Part shown: piece after piece, positions 36,152-43,716 of the stretch
How the letters are laid out: each line of letters opens with the position of its first letter
Position numbering within the stretch: position 1 is the first letter of the stretch
Origin: CAWEBF01 sp963807235
Lineage (GTDB): Bacteria; Acidobacteriota; Vicinamibacteria; Vicinamibacterales; UBA2999
Direction: 5' to 3'
Assembly: GCA_963807235.1 (NCBI GenBank)
Contig: CAWEBF010000025.1
Span: 117,369 to 181,368 of the forward strand
Length of the DNA: 64,000 bases
The notes under the pieces: model-generated
Told to the model about the DNA's origin: nothing
Seen by the model: only the letters and a program-made list of their open reading frames with translations
Databases searched by the model: none
Translations under genes and position numbers: made by a program

Positions 36152-36385
36152 CTAGCCGGCCTTCTGTAAAGCCAGAAGGCGTCGGCGGACCGCCTGAGGA
36201 AATTCCACGACCTCGAACTGGGATCGCGAGAACAGATAATCCTCACCGCTCTCATCGATAATCCGAATCAGGTCGTCTTTGGCTGCCTTGGTGTCCGAAA
36301 CGACCGCATAGACCTTGCCCAGGATGAGCGACGCCTCGTTGCCCGCGTTCTCGAGACAGACGGCGAATTGGGTGGTGCGTTTCAT
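36152..36385 (-). CDS. Unrecognised small protein, terminal cassette gene 2
   Basis: The 77-residue protein starts at 36385, three bases after the preceding gene's stop. Its pattern A-V-C-L-E-N-A-G-N-E-A-S-L-I-L-G-K-V-Y, I-R-I-I-D-E-S-G-E-D-Y-L-F-S and F-P-Q-A-V-R-R-R-L recurs in many bacteria as a small SH3-like protein of unknown role. It is co-transcribed with the gene at 36389, and a two-gene module of this size could be a toxin-antitoxin-like pair, though neither protein matches a family I can name. A short hairpin (TAGCCT...AGGCTA) lies just past its stop, where a last attC would be expected. Confidence 0.7.
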   Translation of the reverse strand: MKRTTQFAVCLENAGNEASLILGKVYAVVSDTKAAKDDLIRIIDESGEDYLFSRSQFEVVEFPQAVRRRLLALQKAG

Positions 36386-36388
36386 GTT

Positions 36389-36623
36389 TCAGTCGGCGTA
36401 TGCCTTGATCTTGAAGTCCCGTCGGCCGATGCCGTGGGCCTCGTACCAATGTAGCTCAACCCGGCGAATCGTGCCGTTCACGAGCCGAACTGTTGCAAGC
36501 CCTTTTCGTTTTCGCCACCGCCCCCGGCCATAGACCTTGTTGAGTCGTCCGCGCTCCCGCACACCTGTGCCAGTCGCAATTGTTTGCGATGTCTTCGATC
36601 TCTCCGAGGATCGCAAACGTCAC
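36389..36623 (-). CDS. Unrecognised small basic protein, terminal cassette gene 1 (probable frameshift)
   Basis: The C-terminal part, R-G-R-W-R-K-R-K-G-L-A-T-V-R-L, then R-R-V-E-L-H-W-Y-E-A-H-G-I-G-R-R-D-F-K-I-K, is a conserved small-protein pattern I have no function for. The open frame begins at 36616, but in the adjacent frame a GTG at 36623 gives T-F-A-I-L-G-E-I-E-D-I, which fits better as its N-terminus. One base seems to be missing or extra near 36585. It begins about 36 bases after the GTTGAAC boundary of the attC at 36659-36740, the spacing expected of a cassette gene. Confidence 0.6.
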
Positions 36624-36658
36624 AGCGCGATTGTCGACAAGCGATTCGACGTTGGCAA

Positions 36659-36740
36659 GTTCAACGCCCGGAGTTTAGCTGCGGCGCCTCAATAATGAAT
36701 GCGGCCGGCGAGCGCCGTCAGCTACAACTCCTCGTTAGGC
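36659..36740 (-). repeat. attC site of the membrane-protein cassette
   Basis: Read leftward, GCCTAAC (R'') and a GAGTTGTAGCTGACGGCGC arm are answered by GCGCCGCAGCTAAACTC and GTTGAAC (R'), matching the G-TTRRRY rule. The arms pair with a few unpaired bases, the hallmark of attC. Length 82 bp. Confidence 0.75.
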
Positions 36741-36777
36741 CTCAAGCGCCGCTCTAAGCCTGTGTTCACACTCCCGG

Positions 36778-37602
36778 TCAGGCGCTGGTTGCCTCCTTGA
36801 CCACAAGGTGCTTCGTCCGTTTGGCTGGATCGACTCTCCATGCCACCCAAAGCAAGGCCCCGAAAATCAGCAAGCTCAGGCCAAAGGCGGGCGCTCGACC
36901 GATTGACGCGACGAGTTGGGTGAGGGGCTTGGTGCGGCCCGTGCTGTCGAGGTATACCTGCAAGAACCCGTTCAGGGAGAAGAACGAGCCGGCGATGATC
37001 CACGGCCACCCCGTTCGCCAGCTCTTGAGAAAGAACATCAGTCCAATGAGGAAGATGATTATCGAAATCGTCTGGCCGGCATCGGCAAACCGTGAGAACG
37101 TCTCGGGCCCCTCGATCTTGAACCTTGGGACATAGCTGATGAAGGTGAAGAACAGTGCGATCCCCATGAACAGCAGGGCCGTGCTCATCAGGAACGACTC
37201 ATGCACCTTCCGGTTCCGCCGCAGGAGGAACGCCAGAAACACGAGCAAGGCAATTTCCATTGTGGTCCCGACGTTCTGGACCAAAAGGTCGTCCGCCTGG
37301 CCTGCGGCGGCTTCTTTGGCCGCCGAATGCACAGACAGAAGCGTCAGGCTGGAAACGAGCAACGGTCCCGCGACGAAAATCGACTTTCCGATGGCGCGAT
37401 GGCGCAGGAAACGGTGCTGCCTGATCAAGACGAGTTGGCTCAACAACAGCAGCAACCAGGCAAGGCTGGTGCTGATGTGCAGGTAGTGGTACGGGGTGAG
37501 CTTGGTGTTTTCGCCGAGCGAGAGGCTCGAAAACCCGACCAGGCTCAGGGCGATGACCATCAACAGAAAGACGAACTCCAGCGTGTGCTTCTGCTTCATC
37601 AT
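36778..37602 (-). CDS. Polytopic membrane protein, cassette-borne
   Basis: The ATG at 37602, behind GAGAGGAC, gives 274 residues with at least seven hydrophobic helices; the frame open to 37740 adds an unlikely soluble leader. Conserved-looking polar residues sit in Y-H-Y-L-H-I-S-T-S-L-A-W and F-L-R-H-R-A-I-G-K, reminiscent of DUF2306-like membrane proteins with histidines in helices. I cannot name the family. The stop at 36778 is followed 38 bases later by an attC site, so this gene is the content of one integron cassette. Confidence 0.75.
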   Translation of the reverse strand: MMKQKHTLEFVFLLMVIALSLVGFSSLSLGENTKLTPYHYLHISTSLAWLLLLLSQLVLIRQHRFLRHRAIGKSIFVAGPLLVSSLTLLSVHSAAKEAAAGQADDLLVQNVGTTMEIALLVFLAFLLRRNRKVHESFLMSTALLFMGIALFFTFISYVPRFKIEGPETFSRFADAGQTISIIIFLIGLMFFLKSWRTGWPWIIAGSFFSLNGFLQVYLDSTGRTKPLTQLVASIGRAPAFGLSLLIFGALLWVAWRVDPAKRTKHLVVKEATSA

Positions 37603-37790
37603 GTCCTCTCGGCTATCGACGGCGCGCAGCGGGAGCGGCGAAACGGTCGCTCGAAACCGGAAGTCCGGCAAGGACGCGAAACGAGCAGCCGCCACGTGTG
37701 CAAGATCCAACGCCGCTCGGCCATCCCCTTTTCGACTCATGAGGTGCGCCCGCGATCGCCAGCCAACGAACTGCTCGATCAGCTCAGTTG

Positions 37791-37851
37791 AGGCCTAATG
37801 CATTGGCGATGACCCGCGCCGGTGTCGGCGTCCATCGCCTGGTTAGCCGGC
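37791..37851 (-). repeat. attC site of the acetyltransferase cassette
   Basis: Leftward, GGCTAAC overlaps the acetyltransferase stop codon (TAA). The arm CAGGCGATG pairs with CATCGCCAATG. The far box reads ATTAGGC, where GTTAGGC is expected, one base off. Length about 61 bp. Confidence 0.65.
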
Positions 37852-38395
37852 TTGTTTCTCCCACGTCTCGCGAGTCATTACCCAGTCCATGGCCTTCCAT
37901 CCTCGTTCCACCATCCACGACTCGCCCTCACGTGGACCGGTCGAGCTAAAGCCAAGTCGCCTCGCGAATCTTTTCACCGCCTCATTCTCTGAAACCGCGA
38001 CGCCACGAATCTCACGAAGAGCGAGTTCGGTAAAGCCGAACCGCAGAATCAGCTTCGCCGCCTCGTGCGCGATGCCTCGTCCCCACCAATTCGCGTCGAT
38101 ACCGATACCGAACTCCGCCTGACCCTCCAGACAACCTTTCCGGCGGATTCCGCAGCTACCCAGCAACGTGTTCGAGTCCCGATCGACGATTGCGAACTGG
38201 AAATTGTGCGCGGGGATGCTCGTTCGCCCATCCAACGAACGTGTCAACGAGCATCCGCGCATGCTCAAGCGTACCGAGCTCAGGGACGTAGTAGCGCAAC
38301 ACCCGCGGGTCGGCGTGAATCGCCAGCAGCGCGCCAACATCGTTGTCGACGAATTCACGAAGCAGGACTCGTCCTTCCGTGAGTTCCATCCTCAT
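37843..38395 (-). CDS. GNAT-family acetyltransferase, cassette-borne (one frameshift)
   Basis: The start lies only about 10 bases after the GTTAGCC cassette boundary (ATGAGG or the following ATGGAA). The first frame reads L-L-R-E-F-V-D-N-D-V-G-A-L-L-A-I-H-A-D-P-R-V. A slip near 38210 leads to F-Q-F-A-I-V-D-R-D-S-N-T-L-L-G-S-C-G-I, then the acetyl-CoA loop region W-W-G-R-G-I-A-H-E-A-A-K and the final R-L-G-F. This is the RimJ/RimL-type GNAT layout of about 180 residues. The stop overlaps the attC box. Confidence 0.82.
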
Positions 38396-38400
38396 TCAGT

Positions 38401-38473
38401 CCGGCTAACGTTTGCGCTGAGCCGCGGCGCACACGATTCGTCGGCGCCGACGGCTCCAGCGCAAGTTAGGCGG
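38401..38473 (-). repeat. attC site of the DinB cassette
   Basis: GGCTAAC (38403-38409) and GTTAGGC (38465-38471) enclose a near-perfect stem: CCGGCTAACGTTTGCGCTG pairs with CAGCGCAAGTTAGGCGG, and the inner GAGCCGCGGCGC pairs with GCGCCGACGGCTC. Small asymmetric bulges (two extra bases on one arm, one on the other) are what IntI uses for strand choice. Length 73 bp. Confidence 0.85.
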
Positions 38474-38481
38474 CCTATCGG

Positions 38482-39153
38482 TCAGCCAGAACTCGCAAGC
38501 AGACATGTCGAACTTGAACGTCCGAGCCTTGCCTCCAAGGCCTGTCGCTGCGTCGCAATGTGCTCTTCGAGAATCTTGCGCCATTGAAAGGACTCTGAAT
38601 TCAGATGCCTGAAATACTCCCGCCTAGCTTCCCTGTCTTGCGCGATCTCACCCAGTTCGCGGTAGTAGATGATTAGATCCAACCCCGGTGGGACGCGGCC
38701 CATGGCGCGCAGAAAACCGGAGACCTGGCCTCGATGGTGCGTTCCGTGGTTGACCACGTGAAACACGATCTGCCACAGCGGTTCTTTCCTCGCCCCTCCC
38801 TTGAGGTCGGCGTAGGACAGCGGCTCCAATGCCCTCTCCTCGGTGAGACCGGCGCCCCACTGCTTCCACCCTTCGAGCAGCGCGGGCCAATCGTTCTGCA
38901 GCACAGCTAGACTTCGGTCGGCGGGGGTGATGAACCCGGCGAACCCGGGGTTCGGGTGTCCCAGGATGCGCCCCAGCCAGAGGCGGTCCGCGGCATACAC
39001 GTGGACCAGTGTGTCGAGCACGCTCTTGTCTGCGGTGCCGAAATCACGGCCCAGCTCCTCCTGAGACAATTCCTGTACGGCATCCATCAGCCGGCGGGTG
39101 GCCCAGGCGTGGTAGTCGATATGAGTGCGCACTGTGGCGGCGGAAACGGCCAT
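38482..39153 (-). CDS. DinB-family protein with an extended C-terminus, cassette-borne
   Basis: The 223-residue protein has the DinB/YfiT four-helix pattern: H-I-D-Y-H-A-W-A-T-R-R-L, T-L-V-H-V-Y-A-A-D-R-L-W, and the metal-binding H-V-V-N-H-G-T-H-H-R-G-Q. DinB proteins are metal-binding and act as thiol transferases or unknown hydrolases. Usual length is about 150-170 residues; this one adds about 55 after the I-Y-Y-R-E that normally ends the domain. The stop lies nine bases from the attC at 38401-38473. Confidence 0.87.
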   Translation of the reverse strand: MAVSAATVRTHIDYHAWATRRLMDAVQELSQEELGRDFGTADKSVLDTLVHVYAADRLWLGRILGHPNPGFAGFITPADRSLAVLQNDWPALLEGWKQWGAGLTEERALEPLSYADLKGGARKEPLWQIVFHVVNHGTHHRGQVSGFLRAMGRVPPGLDLIIYYRELGEIAQDREARREYFRHLNSESFQWRKILEEHIATQRQALEARLGRSSSTCLLASSG

Positions 39154-39189
39154 GGATGTCTGGAGCGTTCGGCGCTGGGTCGATGATGA

Positions 39190-39405
39190 CTAATCTGGGT
39201 TCCTGCCCATTTGAGCTTTGCGACGAGCCTCGAGATAGGCGCATGACACACCGCGAATTAGCAGAGTCTCCGTGGCATCGTCAGGAACGTAAGCGTAGAC
39301 CTTGTAGGGCGCGCCCGTTTGGGGCAGAACTGGGACAGCTATTGGGAACATCGCGAGCGCGACAAAGAAGTAACACGTCGTTTCGTTCTGCCGCATGGTC
39401 GACAT
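39190..39405 (-). CDS. Small exported protein of unknown function, cassette-borne
   Basis: Starting at the ATG at 39405, 29 bases after the GTTATGC boundary, the frame encodes 71 residues. A hydrophobic segment (C-Y-F-F-V-A-L-A-M-F-P-I-A-V-P-V-L-P-Q) looks like a signal peptide, followed by a short mature part with Y-K-V-Y-A-Y-V-P-D-D-A. No family is recognised. The longer frame to 39606 simply translates the attC site and should be discarded. It shares a cassette with DinB, because no attC box lies between the two. Confidence 0.5.
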   Translation of the reverse strand: MSTMRQNETTCYFFVALAMFPIAVPVLPQTGAPYKVYAYVPDDATETLLIRGVSCAYLEARRKAQMGRNPD

Positions 39406-39433
39406 CCCCGAGACCAGCAACACTGTCCTCGCT

Positions 39434-39559
39434 GCATAACGCCGCAGTTCAGCGGCCGCGTGACCACGTGTCCAGCGCGCCGCATGTGCATAATGAAATG
39501 ACGCACTTGCGGCGCGCCAGCGATTGGGTATCACGGTCCGCTGCAACTGCTTGTTAGCC
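39434..39559 (-). repeat. attC site of the first cassette (long form)
   Basis: Leftward, GGCTAAC (39553-39559), AAGCAGTTGCAGCGG and, 126 bases on, CCGCTGAACTGCGGC and GTTATGC (39434-39440). The outer arms pair over about 15 bases with bulges, and the centre holds GCGCGCC repeats. This is the long, VCR-like kind of attC. Confidence 0.75.
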
Positions 39560-39598
39560 GGCTGGCACACGGCTGGAAGTAACTGCACTGGCACGCCG

Positions 39599-39943
39599 TT
39601 AAACATTTGTTCGGTCGCCGTGCGAGTGTGGACACGAGACGACCAGGAACGTAACTGCGCTCTGCGACTCGTTCATGAACTGATGAGGCACGCCTGGCGG
39701 TACCTCGAGGCCCTGGCCAGCGCCGACTTCGAGCCGGGAGCCATCGACCTCTAGCACGGCTTGGCCTTCGAGAACGTAAAAGAACTGCCGAGCCTTGGCA
39801 TGAATATGACGACGTTCGCGATCCCCGGGTGGCACGCGCTCTTGAATGACGCTCAGCTCGGGTCGATTGAGCAAGTGCCACCCCTCGCTCGCCGAACCCC
39901 ACTGATATCGTTCGCCAGATGTGATGTCGACTACGCGAAGCAC
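39599..39943 (-). CDS. Cupin-domain protein, first integron cassette
   Basis: The GTG at 39943 follows GGAGG by four bases and lies 19 bases after the GTTAGCC recombination point, as expected for a first cassette. The 114-residue cupin_2 protein has R-R-H-I-H-A-K-A-R-Q-F-F-Y-V-L-E-G and G-Q-G-L-E-V-P-P-G-V-P-H-Q-F, which supply the metal-binding histidines and glutamate. The open frame to 40135 crosses attI and is not coding. Cupins of this size bind metals or small ligands; no reaction is known. Confidence 0.85.
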   Translation of the reverse strand: MLRVVDITSGERYQWGSASEGWHLLNRPELSVIQERVPPGDRERRHIHAKARQFFYVLEGQAVLEVDGSRLEVGAGQGLEVPPGVPHQFMNESQSAVTFLVVSCPHSHGDRTNV

Positions 39944-39961
39944 GGTGCCTCCAAATGTGCC

Positions 39962-40253
39962 GGCTAACGTTCTATGGGGGCGCGTGCGCCTTTCCCTACA
40001 AAACGGCGAAATCCAAGGATTCGACACCAGCATCGCCGCCACCCCTGACGGCGCAATTATCCCTGCAGCCTGAACCGTCTCAAAGCCTTCTCTCCGCGCG
40101 GGATCCTGACCGGCCGCCAAGGCTGATTCCCTCAAGAGCCGCGGGCGGCCTAGCCACGTCCGAACCGGATTAGGCAGTGTGCGCCAATGCCGAAGGGCGC
40201 CGTCCGCCGTGGATTATGGCGCCGCTGTTGCTTCGGCCGGACCGAGGCTTGCT
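39962..40253 (-). other. attI region between IntI and the first cassette
   Basis: GTTAGCC (complement at 39962-39968) is the junction with the first cassette. No attC-like partner arm is found to the right, as expected for attI. The region ends at the intI start and contains the candidate Pc promoter. Confidence 0.6.
40056..40083 (-). promoter_or_regulatory. Candidate cassette promoter Pc
   Basis: On the minus strand TTGAGA (40078-40083), 16 bases, then GATAAT (40056-40061), each five of six to consensus. It points into the cassette array about 115 bases ahead of the first cassette gene, the place where integrons keep Pc. Confidence 0.6.
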
Positions 40254-41535
40254 ATGCGCGAACTCGAGCCGTCACTGCAGCAATTCGGGGAATTCCTGTT
40301 GAAGGCGCATCTGGTCCGCCCGAACGCCGCACCATTTGTCGTCCGATGGGTGCGTCGATTCCTGTCCAGGCCGGCCACGGACGACTCCTTGGCGGATCAG
40401 GTACGCAGATTCTGCGAGGACCTCGAACGCGAGGGGAGGTGGCAGGACTGGCAAGTACGCCAAGCCGAACACGCGTTGCGGATCTACTTCGTCAACTTTC
40501 TCGATCGGACGGACTGGCATCGGCAGCCCCCGAGCCCCATTGTGGACACCGAGGGGCGGACGAGCCCGGTCGCGGCTCTCCAGGAGTTGCGCGCGCGCAT
40601 CCGGACCCGCCACTACTCGTACCGCACCGAGTCCAGCTATGCGGATTGGGTTCGTCGGTTCCTGGAGTGCACGCCGGGCAGCAGGACGGTCCCCACCCCC
40701 GCGTCACTGCAGCGGCGGTTCGGGACTTTCTGACTCATCTCGCCGTTCACCAGCGGGTCTCGGCCAGCACGCAGAATCAGGCGCAGTGCGCGCTCCTCTT
40801 CCTGTGCCGCGAGGTGCTCGGCCTCGACGTCGAAGGCCTGGGTCAGGCCACGCGCGCCAAGAGGGGCGAGCGGCTACCCGTGGTCCTGAGCCTCCCCGAA
40901 ACGGCCGCCTTGCTCCGCGCGATGAAGGGCACCGCGCGCCTCATGGCTGCGCTCATCTACGGCGGGGGCTTGCGCGTCTCCGAGTGTTGCCAGCTCCGGA
41001 TCAAGGACGTGGACTTCTCGAACGGCTTGGTCTTCATCCGCGGTGACAAGGGAGGCAAGGACCGCTCGACGCTCCTCCCGGAGACCGGCCGCGATGAACT
41101 GCGCGCGCATCTCCGAAACGCCGAGGTGCTGCACCACGCCGATCGGCAGGCGGGTCTTGCCGGCGTCTGGTTGCCCGACGCGCTCGAGCGGAAGTATCCC
41201 AACGCGGGCCGCGAGTTCGGGTGGTTCTGGGTGTTTCCGAGCCGTACGCTGTCCACGGATCCCGGGCGGGCATCGTCCGGCGCCACCATCTGCACGATTC
41301 GGTCGTGCAGAAGGCCGTCAAGGACGCCGCCAGACGGGCGGCCATCCACAAGCCGGTGTCGGTCCACACGCTGCGCCACAGCTTCGCGACGCATCTTCTC
41401 CTCAACGGCGTGGACATCCGGCAGATTCAGGAGTACCTCGGCCACGCACATGTGGAGACGACGATGGTGTACACGCACGTGGTCAAGGACTTGAGAAGCC
41501 CCGCGCGCAGTCCGCTCGACCTCCTCGGCTCGTAG
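40254..41535 (+). CDS. intI: Integron integrase IntI (tyrosine recombinase; two frameshifts)
   Basis: From the ATG at 40254, slips near 40690 and 41255 are needed to give about 427 residues. The core has the catalytic R in G-G-G-L-R-V-S-E, H-T-L-R-H-S-F-A-T-H-L-L, G-H-A-H-V and the tyrosine in T-T-M-V-Y-T-H-V. Decisive is the extra segment unique to integron integrases: A-L-E-R-K-Y-P-N-A-G-R-E-F-G-W then W-V-F-P-S, between the two catalytic boxes. The C-terminal S-P-L-D is also typical. It recombines attC with attI. It reads away from the cassettes, as in all integrons. As sequenced it is broken. Confidence 0.9.
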
Positions 41536-41629
41536 TCCTTCCCGGCGCAAGTGCTGACTTTGGCACACTGTCACGTCTGACGCCGATCACCGGCGCGCCG
41601 TCGGGCATAGTCGGAGTCGGAGGCGCGCA
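41536..41629. other. Possible oriT region
   Basis: This is the only non-coding gap in front of the mobilization genes. It contains CGCAAGTGCTGAC, which shares the AAGTGC core with the MobQ-type nick region of RSF1010/R1162. A weak inverted repeat (GTGC...GCAC) overlaps it. Suggestive only. Confidence 0.25.
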
Positions 41630-41932
41630 TGAGGGCTGAACAGACGCACGTCGAGAAGCTGCAGACGCTGGATGACCGCTTGGCTCGGCTACGAGCGGAG
41701 CGTGGTCGATTGGTGGCGAGAGCCAGCCACGCCGCCCGCACGCTCGATACGCGTCGAAAGATTCCTGGTCGGCGCGGCGGTCCTCACAGCGCTCGATCTC
41801 GGTAGTGAGGTGCCCGCGTTCTCGTCGCCCACTGATCTCACGCGGTGGCTGGACGGGCGACTGACACGACCCCACGATCGCGCCGTCTTCAATCTTCCGA
41901 CGCCGAAAAATGATGCACTGGCGGCCCGATGA
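41630..41932 (+). CDS. TraD/MobC-like mobilization protein (one frameshift)
   Basis: The ATG at 41630 begins a coiled-coil start (L-D-D-R-L-A-R-L-R-A-E-R-G-R-L-V-A-R) ending in T-R-R-K-I. After a slip near 41765 it continues as L-V-G-A-A-V-L-T-A-L-D and L-T-R-P-H-D-R-A-V-F, stopping at 41932, about 100 residues in all. The pattern R-x-x-D-T-R-R-K-I-L-x-G-A and L-x-R-x-x-D-R-A-x-F is that of small conjugal-transfer TraD proteins (not the coupling protein) that accompany MobA/MobL relaxases. It probably helps build the relaxosome. Confidence 0.65.
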
Positions 41933-42091
41933 CCGGCCGGAGACGTCGGGAGGGCCCCTAAATGCGCCACGTCGGCTGCTACGCCGCGACGGCGGGCCAG
42001 GTCCTGGGGACGGCGAAGAGCCGGCCACAGGCGCACTTTGGCGTTTCTGCGAAACGCCGCGGCGTGCGCCCGTGGCCGGCTGGAGGAGACG

Positions 42092-43042
42092 ATGGACTGG
42101 CTCGATGACTCGCGTGGGCCGGTGGGTGGCGGCCAGGCCGCATCGGGTGGGGCCTGCTACCACCTCTCGTTTCGGTCCGGGTCCCGCGCGACCGGGGCGT
42201 GTGCCAGGGCCTCCTTCGACTACATCACGAGGGACGGCGCGTATGCCGATCCCGACCGCGACCCCGCGATCTATGTCGAGTCGGACCACATGCCGTCGTG
42301 GGCGGTCGATGATCCGGGCGCGTATTGGGATGCCGCCGACCTGCAACGAACGAGTGAATGGCCGCCTGTATGTCAACTGCCGATTTCGCGCTCCCCGCGA
42401 GACCTGAGTGCGGAGGACCAGATCGCCCTCGCGCACGACTTCGCGGCGGAGCTCACGCGTGACGAGTCCCTGCCGTACACGCTCGCGATTCACGCCGGCC
42501 GCGATGCCGACGGCCAGGAACACAACCCGCACGTCCACCTGATGATCTCCCAGCGAGCGAACGACGGGATCCGGCGGAGCCGGGAGCAGTGGTTCGCGCG
42601 AGCCAACCGAGAGGATCCCGCCCGTGGGGGCGCAGCGAAGACCCGGACGCTCCACGGGCGCGCCTGGGTGGAGCAGTCGCGGGAACGCCTGGCCTCGCTC
42701 ACGAATCAGACCCTCGAACGACTCGGCCGCGAGGAGCGCGTGGATCACCGCAGTTACGCGCGCCAGGGCCGGGATGGCGAGCCCGGGCGCCACTTCGGGC
42801 CGGTGGCGGCGCACCTGGTGAGTCGAGGGCGTGCCCACGACGGCATCGAGGGTGCGGCCCAGGCAGTGACCGACCAGTACCGGCTCGAGACACTCGATCG
42901 GGCCATCGGCGACGTGGAGACCGAGCGCCAGGCGCTCCTCGTCAGCGAACAGAAGCGTCTCGATTGGGAGTGGGCATCCGATGGCGGCGCCGGACGCGGC
43001 GGTGGCGTGACGCGTGACCACGATGACGATCGAACGAGGTAG
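42092..43042 (+). CDS. MobA/MobL-family relaxase
   Basis: The ATG at 42092 follows GGAGGAG by three bases and gives 316 residues. The relaxase domain shows A-R-A-S-F-D-Y-I-T-R-D-G-A-Y (catalytic tyrosine region), L-P-Y-T-L-A-I-H-A-G and the metal-binding H-N-P-H-V-H-L-M-I, followed by W-F-A-R-A-N and the R-R/K helix R-L-A-S-L-T-N-Q-T-L-E-R. It nicks oriT and leads the strand into a recipient. No helicase or primase domain follows, as in small mobilizable elements. No coupling protein or T4SS gene is near. Confidence 0.9.
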   Translation: MDWLDDSRGPVGGGQAASGGACYHLSFRSGSRATGACARASFDYITRDGAYADPDRDPAIYVESDHMPSWAVDDPGAYWDAADLQRTSEWPPVCQLPISRSPRDLSAEDQIALAHDFAAELTRDESLPYTLAIHAGRDADGQEHNPHVHLMISQRANDGIRRSREQWFARANREDPARGGAAKTRTLHGRAWVEQSRERLASLTNQTLERLGREERVDHRSYARQGRDGEPGRHFGPVAAHLVSRGRAHDGIEGAAQAVTDQYRLETLDRAIGDVETERQALLVSEQKRLDWEWASDGGAGRGGGVTRDHDDDRTR

Positions 43043-43045
43043 GGC

Positions 43046-43507
43046 ATGAGCACCGCGCTGGATCTCTTCCGGGCACAGCAGGCGGCGGTCGAACGGCTCC
43101 TCGAGCGTGCCCAGGAGCTCAGCGAACGGATCGGACAGCTGCAGGCCCAGGTGGAGGCGCTGACCCACGATCCGGATCTGCGCACGGTCTTGCAGGAGGA
43201 GCGGCTCTGGCTCGAGCGTGCGCGCCAGGTGATCGACGAGACGCGGCGATGGCGCGAGCAGGAGGCGCGACGCTATCTTCCGGCGCTCGCGTACCGGTGG
43301 ATCGCCGCACTAGGGTTCGCCCTGGTCTCCGCCTACGTCGTAGGCCTGGGCTATGCGCGTGTCGCGAAGCCCTTCGCCGCAGAGCTCGACGCGCTCCGTC
43401 CCCGTGCCGAGCTCGGGCTCCTGGTCGAGCACCGGATGACCACGATGACGCCGGCGGAGCGGCGGCAACTCGAAACACTCATGAACTGGAAGCGAGGCGC
43501 GCGATGA
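43046..43507 (+). CDS. Coiled-coil and single-TM protein of the mobilization operon, unrecognised
   Basis: The 153-residue protein starts four bases after the relaxase stop. Residues 1-75 are a heptad-rich coiled coil (L-L-E-R-A-Q-E-L-S-E-R-I-G-Q-L-Q-A-Q-V), about 90-110 a transmembrane helix (W-I-A-A-L-G-F-A-L-V-S-A-Y-V-V-G-L) and the rest a short soluble tail. Membrane-anchored accessory proteins of this shape occur beside MobQ-type relaxases (MobB-like), which is the likeliest role. It overlaps the excisionase gene by four bases. Confidence 0.65.
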   Translation: MSTALDLFRAQQAAVERLLERAQELSERIGQLQAQVEALTHDPDLRTVLQEERLWLERARQVIDETRRWREQEARRYLPALAYRWIAALGFALVSAYVVGLGYARVAKPFAAELDALRPRAELGLLVEHRMTTMTPAERRQLETLMNWKRGAR

Positions 43508-43716
43508 CGCCCCGTCCAGCGTTGCCGCTGCTCCTGACCGTGGCTGAGACCGCGACGCTGTTGCGGACAACGCCGAAGGCGGTCTATGCCATGGTCGAGC
43601 GCGGCGCGTTGCCCGGGGTCACGCGCCTCGGCCGGCGCGTGCTCGTTCGCAGTGCGGACCTGCTAGACTTCCTCGACCACAACACCGCGCCGTCGCCACA
43701 GGAGACCAGGCGATGA
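43504..43716 (+). CDS. Excisionase-type helix-turn-helix protein
   Basis: The 70-residue protein is a MerR-like winged helix: L-T-V-A-E-T-A-T-L-L-R-T-T-P-K-A-V-Y-A-M, then G-A-L-P-G-V-T-R-L-G-R-R-V-L-V-R, as in AlpA/Xis-type excisionases. It overlaps its neighbours by four bases on both sides, so it is made together with the integrase. It should bend DNA at the att arms and favour excision. Confidence 0.88.
   Translation: MTPRPALPLLLTVAETATLLRTTPKAVYAMVERGALPGVTRLGRRVLVRSADLLDFLDHNTAPSPQETRR

Noticed and set aside
39405..39606. N-terminal extension of the small cassette protein (138-residue reading)
   Set aside because: These codons are the translation of the attC site. A cassette gene should start after the GTTATGC boundary, and it does at 39405.
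39943..40135. Longer cupin reading frame
   Set aside because: It would run through attI and the Pc promoter. The GTG at 39943 has a GGAGG site and normal cupin length.
41483..43168. 561-codon frame antisense to the mobilization genes
   Set aside because: The relaxase HNPHVHLMI motif and ribosome site are on the plus strand. The antisense frame has no domain pattern.
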